The notes under the pieces are model-generated. The model did no database searches. It was not told the DNA's origin and saw only the letters and a list, made by a program, of their open reading frames with translations. DNA of 64,000 nucleotides from Janthinobacterium sp. BJB426 (GTDB lineage: Bacteria > Pseudomonadota > Gammaproteobacteria > Burkholderiales > Burkholderiaceae_D), in NCBI RefSeq assembly GCF_002735705.1, contig NZ_PDZL01000014.1, positions 1-64,000 on the forward strand, in the 5' to 3' direction. The translations under genes were made by a program, and so were the position numbers. Below are positions 1 through 6,935 of this stretch, one piece after another; positions within the stretch are counted from its first letter, which is position 1, and the number at the start of each line of letters is the position of its first letter.

Positions 1-2
1 GC

Positions 3-161
3 CGCCTGAGACAATGGCTCGGTCCGTTTCATGGCGTGGCCACGCGCTACCTGCCAAATTACCTGGGCTGGCGCTGGATACTCGACGCCAGACGCATCCG
101 TTCACCAGAAACGTTATTGAAAGCAACGCTGGGAGCATTCCCACACTTGATGGTGACATAG
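3..161 (+). pseudogene. C-terminal end of an IS1595 (ISXO2-like) family transposase, cut by the window edge
   Basis: The frame that is open at the window start reads through FHGVATRYLPNYLGWRW and ends with LMVT and a TAG stop at 159-161. The 'GVAT.YL.NYLGW' signature is typical of the last ~50 residues of IS1595-family DDE transposases. Only about 52 codons are visible, so I cannot tell whether the element is intact upstream. No terminal inverted repeat or target duplication can be recognised between the stop and the terminator at 166-202. It sits directly downstream of the iron-receptor operon on the opposite strand. Confidence 0.65.
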
Positions 162-165
162 CCAT

Positions 166-202
166 GAAAAAGGCGCCATTCCAATCGCTGGAACGGCGCC
201 TT
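166..202 (-). terminator. Rho-independent terminator of the TonB receptor operon
   Basis: AAGGCGCC (170-177) and GGCGCCTT (195-202) form an 8-bp stem. It is continued after one mismatch by TTCCA/TGGAA around a 5-nt loop. Read on the minus strand the stem is followed by a T run (complement of 166-171). It lies 23 nt after the receptor stop codon. Confidence 0.85.
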
Positions 203-224
203 GCGCTACCTCAAACGAACGACA

Positions 225-2555
225 TCAGAACTTGATGTTGGCCGTCACGGTCGCCGAGCGGCCTGGTGCCACGCCAGCGTAGTGCGGCGACGAGACCTTG
301 TCAAAGTACAGCTTGTTCGTCAGGTTCTGGATATTCAGCTGCAGGGTCACGTTGCGGTTGACCACGTAGCTGGCCATGGCGTCGAAGCGCGTGTAAGCCG
401 GAGCATATTTGTTGTTGGCCACGTTCGCATAGACTTTATCGACGTAGTTCACGCCGCCACCGACCGTGATGGCTGGCGTGACCAGGTACGAGGTCCACAG
501 CGACGCGCTGTTCTTCGGCGTGGTCGCAAACTGGTTGCCGTTGTAAGGCGATGGCGCATACACGGGCGCAGCCGTCGTGCCCGTATTGACGTAGCCATTG
601 TTTTCCAGGACGGCGTTCAGGTGCGTGTAGCCGCCGAAAACCGACCACTCCCTGGTGATATTGCCGCTCAAGCCCAGCTCGATACCCTTGACTTGCTTGT
701 CACCCACGTTTTGCGAGCTGCCATCCGGTGCCGTCACGCGCGCATTGCTCATGTCGCTCTGGAAATAGGCGCCGCTCAGTGACAAACGGCCGCCTGGCAG
801 TACTTCCCATTTCGTGCCCAGTTCGAAGCTCTTGCTCTCTTGCGGCTTCAGGTTCTGGATGGCTACCGACAGGCCGTCCAGGCCGTCGCCGCCGTCATTG
901 CCCGGTGGCGTGGACGAGGTGCCGTAGGAAACATACACGCTGCTGTTGGTCGATGGCTTGTACACCAGACCCGCCTGATAGCTGGCAAACGTGGCGTGCA
1001 CATTGGCGCTGCTGGCGGCGGTGGTCTTGCCGTCGAGCGTGTATTGCGGCGTGTTCAGCGAGCTCTTGTAGTCATCCCAGCGGATGCCCACGTTCAGCAG
1101 CCATTGCGGCGTGAACTCGATGGTATCGAAGCCGTACACGGAGCGCGTGTTGGTAACGATGTTGGTACGGGCCGGCGACACCGTGCGCGTGTAGACCCAC
1201 GGGTCGTTGGCGTTCGGATTGAGCAGCGGCGCGCAGTTGTAGCCGGTGGCGGCGCCCGATGTCGGGCAGGTGGTCGACTTGTTGAGGAAGTTATTCGTTC
1301 CCGGATTAAACAGGTAAGAGCTGCGGTCCGTTTCTTCACGGCTGATTTCCAGGCCCAGCGTGTAGGTATGCTTGACCGAACCCGTCATGAATTCACCGCC
1401 CAGGCTGGTGGCATTGGCCAGTGCATCCGTGTCGGTGACGCGGGTGTTGGTGCGGCGCCAGACGGTGCCGTACAGCATGGTGTTGCCCTTCGAATCGTCG
1501 GGCTGGGTCCACACGTAGTCGTTGCTGGTCTTGCCGTAACGGGTCACGTTGCGCAAGATCAATTTGTTGCCGAAGTCGTGGCGCACGTCGATGGTGCCGA
1601 TATCGCTCTGGGTGTCGCGGAAGTCGCGGTTCACCAGGCCATAGAAGGTGTCGCGCGGCACATTGACGGGCGTGCCGTTGCCGTTTTTCGACACATTGGC
1701 GCCCGACGAGAACGGGTTGTTGAACGGCAAGCCGGTATCGGGCAATTCGCTCGACTGCATGTGGTAGTAGCTGAGGGTCGCTTGCGTGGCCGACTTCAGG
1801 CCGAAGGTGATCGATGGCGCGATGCCCCAGCGGTCGCCATTGATGTAGTCGCGGCCGGCAACGTGGGCGTCGTGCGCCATCACGTTGACGCGCACGGCCA
1901 CGTCGTCGCTGATGACGCGGTTCGCATCCAGGGTGGCGCGGCGGTACTTGGCGCTGCCCAGGCCGACGGTGGCGTTGGTGAAATTGTCGACTTTCGGCGT
2001 CTTGCTGATCAGGTTGACGCCGCCGCCTGCGGACGAGCGTCCACCGTAAGCCGAATTCGGGCCTTTGACGACTTCGATTTGTTCCAGCGCAAAGATTTCA
2101 CGCGATTGCGAACCCGTGTCGCGGATGCCATCGATATACGTATCCGTTTGCGCGTTGTAGCCGCGGATAAACAGATTATCGCCCACGGGATTGCCGCCTT
2201 CGCCGGCGCCGATGGTGATGCCCGGCACGGTACGCAGCGCATCCGTCAGCGAGACAGCGCCCGTTTGCGAAATGATTTCAGCAGGAATCACCGTCACGGA
2301 TTTCGGCGTGTCCAGCAGCGGCGCCGTCAGCTTGTCGCTGGCCGATTTGACCGGCGCCTGGATCAGGCGGTCAGCCGTGCCGATCACTTTAACTTCCTGC
2401 AACTGCTGCGGCTTGTCCGTCGTTTGCGCGTGCAGTGCCAGCGGCATGGCCAGGGTGGCAAATGCGGCCAGGGCCGTGCCATGCATGCGCGGCGTGGAAG
2501 TGGTGTGGTGCTTGCGGCTGCGGATGGTAACGCCCGCTTTGTCTTTCGATGTCAT
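225..2555 (-). CDS. TonB-dependent catecholate siderophore receptor, Fiu/PiuA-like
   Basis: A 776-residue outer-membrane receptor that would import ferric catecholate siderophores using TonB energy. A signal peptide with a basic, SRKH-containing leader ends near LALHAQ (about residue 44). A TonB box (LQEVKVIG) follows, then a plug domain (about 75-190) with PKSVTVIP, an RGYN.QTD.YIDGIRD stretch and a VVKGPNSAYGGRSSAGGGVN stretch. The 22-strand barrel ends in a terminal aromatic (ANIKF). Length and plug motifs resemble E. coli Fiu (~760 residues). There is no STN signalling domain. The start has GAAAG upstream. It lies 105 nt behind the transducing receptor on the same strand with no Fur box of its own, so it is probably the last gene of the FecIR operon. 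The substrate is inferred from family resemblance only. Confidence 0.88.
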   Translation of the reverse strand: MTSKDKAGVTIRSRKHHTTSTPRMHGTALAAFATLAMPLALHAQTTDKPQQLQEVKVIGTADRLIQAPVKSASDKLTAPLLDTPKSVTVIPAEIISQTGAVSLTDALRTVPGITIGAGEGGNPVGDNLFIRGYNAQTDTYIDGIRDTGSQSREIFALEQIEVVKGPNSAYGGRSSAGGGVNLISKTPKVDNFTNATVGLGSAKYRRATLDANRVISDDVAVRVNVMAHDAHVAGRDYINGDRWGIAPSITFGLKSATQATLSYYHMQSSELPDTGLPFNNPFSSGANVSKNGNGTPVNVPRDTFYGLVNRDFRDTQSDIGTIDVRHDFGNKLILRNVTRYGKTSNDYVWTQPDDSKGNTMLYGTVWRRTNTRVTDTDALANATSLGGEFMTGSVKHTYTLGLEISREETDRSSYLFNPGTNNFLNKSTTCPTSGAATGYNCAPLLNPNANDPWVYTRTVSPARTNIVTNTRSVYGFDTIEFTPQWLLNVGIRWDDYKSSLNTPQYTLDGKTTAASSANVHATFASYQAGLVYKPSTNSSVYVSYGTSSTPPGNDGGDGLDGLSVAIQNLKPQESKSFELGTKWEVLPGGRLSLSGAYFQSDMSNARVTAPDGSSQNVGDKQVKGIELGLSGNITREWSVFGGYTHLNAVLENNGYVNTGTTAAPVYAPSPYNGNQFATTPKNSASLWTSYLVTPAITVGGGVNYVDKVYANVANNKYAPAYTRFDAMASYVVNRNVTLQLNIQNLTNKLYFDKVSSPHYAGVAPGRSATVTANIKF

Positions 2556-2660
2556 CGCTATCTTTCAATGTATCGGATGGAATAAATTGGCTGGCTACTG
2601 CCCCCCGGCAGTTGGCTGGCTCGTTGATTGCTTGGGTACTGCAAACTTGCTAATACAAAA

Positions 2661-5057
2661 CTAGAACCGCCACAGTGCCGTCATGCGCAAGGCCCGGGGC
2701 GAACCGGGCGCGATGTTGTCGTTGCTGTGGGCAGAGGCGTAATATTTCTTGTTGAATAAGTTTTCCACATTCAGCTGCAGCTGAAAATGCCCGTGCGGCT
2801 TGAAGTAGACGGCGCCGTCGACACGCGTAAAACCGGGCAATACCACCGTATTCGACACCGAGGCGTACACGGCGCTGCGGGCGATCAGGCCCAGGCCGGC
2901 GCCCCAGGCGGGCGAAAAATCGTAGCGGTTCCACAGCGACAGGCTGTGCCTGGGCACATGCGCCACCGTGGCGCCCTCCACGGCCGTGGCCGCTTGCGTG
3001 GCCGTCAGCACGGCGCGCTGCCACGCATAGCCGCCGGCGATACTCCAGCCAGCTTGGACCTTGCCATTGACGTCCAGTTCCAGGCCCTCGCTGCGCTGGC
3101 CGTCGACCAGCATCGCCCGCGTCGTATCGATGGGGTCGGTGACGGCCACATTGCTGCGTTCCAGCCGGTACACGGCCGCGCTGGCGGAGAGTAGCGGCGT
3201 GACCTCCCACTTGGCGCCCAGCTCCGCGTTGCGAAAACGCTCCGGCTCGAAGACGGCATTGCTGGGCGTCAACGAGGCCAGCTGTTCACCCGCGCGTGGC
3301 AGGAAAGACTGGCTGACGCTGGCATACAGCGACAGCGCTGGCACGGGCTGATAGATGAGGGCCACGCGCGGCGACCACGGCGTATCCGTGCGGGCGATGC
3401 GCGCATCAGTACGGTTGTTGACGAAATCGACGGCAAAGCGCTCGTAGCGCACGCCGGCAACCGCCTGCCAGCGGGAACTGAAACGCAACTGGTCCTGCAG
3501 ATAAATGGCGGCCGTGTCGGCCACGCCATGGTTGTCCGCATCCGTGGCGCTGGGCCGGAAAGTCACGGGCAAGTCCGTCACCGGGTGCGATATAGGCAGG
3601 CTGATGTGGGTGACGTTGTCGCCCAGGGTAGTGAAATAGCCGGTGTTGCGCAGATTGTCCGTCGTCTGGCGGCCCAGTTCCAGGCCCGCCGTCAGCCGGT
3701 GCCGCACGCTGCCACTATCGACTGTCCACTCGACGTCCGTCTGGTTGAACAAGTTGCGCCGCTGGGTGGCGCTGTTGTATGCCAGCACGGTCACGTTCTC
3801 GCCATCGGCGCTGACGGGGCCGGGAAAGGCGTTCTGGTACAGCTTGTCGTAATCGGCCAGGCGCATGCGGTTGCGCACGCTTGCGCCGCCGCCCAGGTCG
3901 TGTTCCAGCGTCACGCCCAGCGCATCGATGTAGGCCCACGACGGGCTGCTGCCGGCGATGCCGAAAAACGTGGACGGGTCCGTCTCAAACGGCCGCCCCC
4001 GGTAAGAAGGCAGGCCCCGGTCCGTCACCCGGTCATCGCGAAAATGTTCATAGCTGGCCACTACGCTGGTGCGCGGCGACAAGCGCCAGGCCAGCACGGG
4101 ATTGATGGCGCTGCGGCGCACGTTGACGCCCTGGCGAAACGAGTCGCTGTTTTCCGCCATGGCATTGACGCGCATGGCCACCTCGGTGCCGAACACCTGT
4201 TGCACGTCGAGCGCGGCGCGCCGGTTGCGCCAGGCGCCCAGGCTCACGCTCGCTTCGCCGTCGTTGGTCCATTGCGGCTGCTTGGTGGCGCGGTTGATGA
4301 CGCCGCCACCGCCGCCACGGCCAAAGACCATGGCGTTCGGCCCCTTGATGGCTTCGACTCGTTCGATATTGTAGAAATCGCGGTAATACTGCACGTCGTC
4401 GCGCATGCCGTCCAGGTAAAAGTCCGACGTGGAACTGTTGCCGCGCATCACGGCCGTATCGCGATTGCCCTCGCCTGCGGCCGTGCCCACGCCCGGCATG
4501 TAGCGCATGGCGTCGGCCAGGCTGCGCATGTCCTGATCGCGTATCAGTGCGGCGCTGACGACGCTGACAGCCTGCGGCGTGTCGCGCAAGGCCGTGTCAT
4601 TGCGGCTGGCGGCGGCAGAGCTGGCACGGCGGTAGCCATCATCGTTGTCTCCCAGCACAGTGACAGGCGCCAGCACTTGCAGGCCCGCGCCCTCCCCGTC
4701 CAGGTCGGCGCGCAAGGGCACAGGCGCCAGGCGGACGATATAACTGCCATCCGGCAACTGCACGGCCACCAGGCCCGTGCCCGCCAGCAATTGCTGCAAG
4801 CCCTGTGGTATGGACAAGCTGGCATGTACGCCGCCGCTGCGTTTGCCCTGCGTCAAGCCGCCTTCGGCCGACAGCAAGATCCCCGCCTGGCCCGCAAATT
4901 GGCGCAAGGCCTGACCCAGCGGCGCGGCGGCGATGCGGAAGCTGCGTACCGTCTCTTCCGCCGCCGGCGCCATGACAGGCACGGCCAGCAGCGCGGCAGC
5001 CAGGGACAGCGGCAGCAGGCGGCGGGCGAACGGCAGGCAAGGTGGGAACAGCGGCAC
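2661..5057 (-). CDS. TonB-dependent siderophore receptor with N-terminal signalling (STN) domain
   Basis: A 798-residue transducing receptor of the FecA/FoxA/FpvA type. Residues 1-33 look like a signal peptide. Residues ~38-110 (FRIAAAPLGQALRQFAGQAG onward) are an STN domain that contacts a periplasmic FecR-type anti-sigma factor. The plug (~150-265) contains DTPQAVSVVSA, RGNSSTSDFYLDGMRDD and IKGPNAMVFGRGGGGG. The barrel ends in ALWRF. The start is GTG at 5057, chosen because AAAGGA stands about 6 nt upstream; no ATG is nearby. It follows fecR- and fecI-like genes in the same direction, the standard cell-surface signalling layout in which ligand binding releases the ECF sigma factor. The siderophore is unknown. 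Confidence 0.9.
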   Translation of the reverse strand: MPLFPPCLPFARRLLPLSLAAALLAVPVMAPAAEETVRSFRIAAAPLGQALRQFAGQAGILLSAEGGLTQGKRSGGVHASLSIPQGLQQLLAGTGLVAVQLPDGSYIVRLAPVPLRADLDGEGAGLQVLAPVTVLGDNDDGYRRASSAAASRNDTALRDTPQAVSVVSAALIRDQDMRSLADAMRYMPGVGTAAGEGNRDTAVMRGNSSTSDFYLDGMRDDVQYYRDFYNIERVEAIKGPNAMVFGRGGGGGVINRATKQPQWTNDGEASVSLGAWRNRRAALDVQQVFGTEVAMRVNAMAENSDSFRQGVNVRRSAINPVLAWRLSPRTSVVASYEHFRDDRVTDRGLPSYRGRPFETDPSTFFGIAGSSPSWAYIDALGVTLEHDLGGGASVRNRMRLADYDKLYQNAFPGPVSADGENVTVLAYNSATQRRNLFNQTDVEWTVDSGSVRHRLTAGLELGRQTTDNLRNTGYFTTLGDNVTHISLPISHPVTDLPVTFRPSATDADNHGVADTAAIYLQDQLRFSSRWQAVAGVRYERFAVDFVNNRTDARIARTDTPWSPRVALIYQPVPALSLYASVSQSFLPRAGEQLASLTPSNAVFEPERFRNAELGAKWEVTPLLSASAAVYRLERSNVAVTDPIDTTRAMLVDGQRSEGLELDVNGKVQAGWSIAGGYAWQRAVLTATQAATAVEGATVAHVPRHSLSLWNRYDFSPAWGAGLGLIARSAVYASVSNTVVLPGFTRVDGAVYFKPHGHFQLQLNVENLFNKKYYASAHSNDNIAPGSPRALRMTALWRF

Positions 5058-5116
5058 GGATTTCCTTTGTTATTGCATTGTTGAGCAGGCTACTTCTACC
5101 TTGCCAAACAACTTTT

Positions 5117-5137
5117 CAAAAAGGGAACCACTTTTTG
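5117..5137. repeat. AT-rich inverted repeat between fecR-like and receptor genes
   Basis: CAAAAAG (5117-5123) and CTTTTTG (5131-5137) could form a 7-bp hairpin with a 7-nt loop in the 94-nt gap between the anti-sigma gene and the receptor. It could be a weak terminator, an mRNA-stability element or part of the promoter used by the ECF sigma factor. The sequence does not decide. Confidence 0.35.
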
Positions 5138-5151
5138 AGAAATATTCTTAT

Positions 5152-6168
5152 TTACTGTTTTGACTGGGGCTGCTGGGCTTCCACCGTGACCCACCAGTCG
5201 TGCAGCCGGTTGATCCTGACGGGCAAGGTCGCTTCCAGCGCCGCCAGGATGCGGTCCGTGTCGGCCAGCGGATAACTGCCCACCAGGCGCAAGTGCGCCA
5301 CGTCGGGCGCGCAGCCCAGGTGGCCGCGGCGGTAGCGCGACAGTTGCGCGAGGAAATCATCGAGCCGCATCTGCTCCGGTTGCAAGCGGTACTCGATCCA
5401 GGCGGCCGCATTCGGATCGGCGGCAAACGGCTCGCCAATCAAACCGTCGCCAAAACGCACTTGCTGGCCGGCCGGCACGATGCGCGGCGCACCGCCATCG
5501 CGGGGCGCCACTTCGACACTGCCCTCGTAGACGGCCAGCAAGGTCGCATCACCCTGTGGCTGCACGCTGAAACGCGTGCCCAGCGCGCGCAGGCGGCCGT
5601 GCACGGTGTCGACGACGAGCGGACGCGCCGGCTGCCGGCTGTCGCGCGCGCTACTGATATAAATTTCGCCGCCGTGCAAATCGACGCGGCGCAGCTTGGC
5701 GCTGTAATCGATGTCGAGGGAGGTTGCCGTATTGAGCCACAATTGCGAGCCGTCGGCCAGCGCCAGCTGGCGCACGCTGCCGATAGCCGTTTTTTCAGTC
5801 GCGCGCAGACTGGCGATCCAGCTGCGCGTATCGCGCCGCAGCAGCATGGCGCCGCCCAGGCCGCTTGTCAGGCACAGCGCCAGCAGCCCCTTGACGAGGC
5901 TGCGCCGCTGGGCATCGCTCTGGCGCGGCCCCGCAGCGTCGAGCGCCTGGCGTGCCGGCTCGCCAGGCAGCAGGCGAAATTCCGCGCTGACGGCTTCCAC
6001 CCGGCGCCAGGCGGCACGGTGGGCGGGCGAGGCGGCATGCCAGCGTTCCCATGCTTGCTGCTCGGCAGGATCGGCGTCTTCGCCGCGCAGCACGGCGTAC
6101 CATTCGGCCGCTTCCTGCAAGATGGCGTAGTCGGCCGGCGGCATGGCAGGAGCAGGCTTAGGCGGCAT
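5152..6168 (-). CDS. FecR-family anti-sigma factor / transmembrane sensor
   Basis: A 338-residue inner-membrane regulator that passes the signal from the transducing TonB receptor to the ECF sigma factor. The N-terminus carries the cytosolic DUF4880 helix (AAEWYAVLRGEDADP and downstream W). A hydrophobic segment (LLALCLTSGLGGAMLL) lies near residues 85-105. The periplasmic FecR domain follows (QLALADGSQLWLNTATSLD, then VDTVHGRLRALGTRFSV), and a C-terminal STN-like part contacts the receptor. Two starts are possible: ATG 6168, overlapping the sigma gene by 11 nt, or ATG 6144, leaving 13 nt. Neither has a clear ribosome site, so translational coupling is likely. The upstream part of the same frame only re-reads the sigma gene and was excluded. 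Confidence 0.88.
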   Translation of the reverse strand: MPPKPAPAMPPADYAILQEAAEWYAVLRGEDADPAEQQAWERWHAASPAHRAAWRRVEAVSAEFRLLPGEPARQALDAAGPRQSDAQRRSLVKGLLALCLTSGLGGAMLLRRDTRSWIASLRATEKTAIGSVRQLALADGSQLWLNTATSLDIDYSAKLRRVDLHGGEIYISSARDSRQPARPLVVDTVHGRLRALGTRFSVQPQGDATLLAVYEGSVEVAPRDGGAPRIVPAGQQVRFGDGLIGEPFAADPNAAAWIEYRLQPEQMRLDDFLAQLSRYRRGHLGCAPDVAHLRLVGSYPLADTDRILAALEATLPVRINRLHDWWVTVEAQQPQSKQ

Positions 6169-6760
6169 CGTCCATGCACAGCATGCATTGCAGCATGGCT
6201 TGCGCCATGTATTTCTTGACCATCCGTTCGGACACGTCCAACTGGACGGCGATCTGCGCATACGTCAGGCCATCGAGCTGCGCCAGCAGAAAAGCCTGGC
6301 GCGCGCGCGACGACAGGGTGTCGAGCATGGCGTCAATGCGGTACAGCGACTCCACCACCAGTGCCCGCTCCTCGGGCGACGGCGCCGTCAATTCGGGACG
6401 GTTGGCCAGGGCGGCAAGAAAAGTGCGTTCCAGGGTCAGCCGGCGCCAGTGATTCACCAGCAAGCCATTGGCAACCGTGCTCAGATAGGCGCGCGGTTCG
6501 CGCAGGCTGTCCGCCGACTGCGTGGCCAGCATGCGCACGAAGGTGTCTTGTGCCAGGTCGGCTGCGCCATCGCGGCAGCCCAGCTTGCGCCACAGCCAGT
6601 TGTACAGCCAGCCATGGTGGCTGCTGTACAGGTCGCTAAAGAGATCGAGGGAAGGAGAAATGGTGGACACGGGCAAACGAACAAAGGGGCTGCCAAACTT
6701 GCCGGTCAAGTGGGTCAGCACTGCATCATGATCACGAATGAGAATGATTTTCATTTTCAC
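6158..6760 (-). CDS. FecI-like ECF RNA polymerase sigma factor
   Basis: Up to 200 residues; an iron-starvation ECF sigma factor predicted to transcribe the downstream receptor genes. Sigma region 2 is visible in LYSSHHGWLYNWLWRKLGC and DLAQDTFVRML. Region 4 is DTLSSRARQAFLLAQLDGLT plus a helix-turn-helix (YAQIAVQLDVSERMVKKYM). The reported ATG at 6760 lies inside a Fur box, so the first 12 codons would be operator sequence. Family members usually begin 10-15 residues before the LYSxHHGWL block. In-frame GTG codons at 6721 or 6670 are therefore equally or more likely starts, though neither has a good ribosome site. Followed by fecR-like, the STN receptor and the Fiu-like receptor. Confidence 0.88.
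   Translation of the reverse strand: MKMKIILIRDHDAVLTHLTGKFGSPFVRLPVSTISPSLDLFSDLYSSHHGWLYNWLWRKLGCRDGAADLAQDTFVRMLATQSADSLREPRAYLSTVANGLLVNHWRRLTLERTFLAALANRPELTAPSPEERALVVESLYRIDAMLDTLSSRARQAFLLAQLDGLTYAQIAVQLDVSERMVKKYMAQAMLQCMLCMDDAA
6740..6758. promoter_or_regulatory. Fur box in front of the fecI-like gene
   Basis: GAGAATGATTTTCATTTTC matches 15 of 19 positions of the Fur consensus GATAATGATAATCATTATC. It lies between the divergent sigma-factor gene and the PepSY-reductase gene and overlaps the most upstream sigma start. It implies iron repression of the sigma factor and possibly of both directions. Confidence 0.8.
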
Positions 6761-6847
6761 ACAATTTCACGACGATGTAAATTATCAAAACCATCATCCT
6801 TGCCCGGCGTGGACCTTTTGCGCAACAGTGCCACCGCACCATCATTT

Positions 6848-6866
6848 GCGAATGATTCTCGTTTGC
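6848..6866. promoter_or_regulatory. Second, degenerate Fur-like box before the PepSY-reductase gene
   Basis: GCGAATGATTCTCGTTTGC matches about 12 of 19 consensus positions and keeps the central AATGAT..TC core. It is 69 nt before the chosen start of the plus-strand reductase gene, a normal promoter position. Confidence 0.5.
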
Positions 6867-6935
6867 GTTAAAATATCAGCCTTCCTTCTTCCCGCCATGC
6901 CTGATACCTGCATGGCGGCGCTATCGAAAGCCGCC

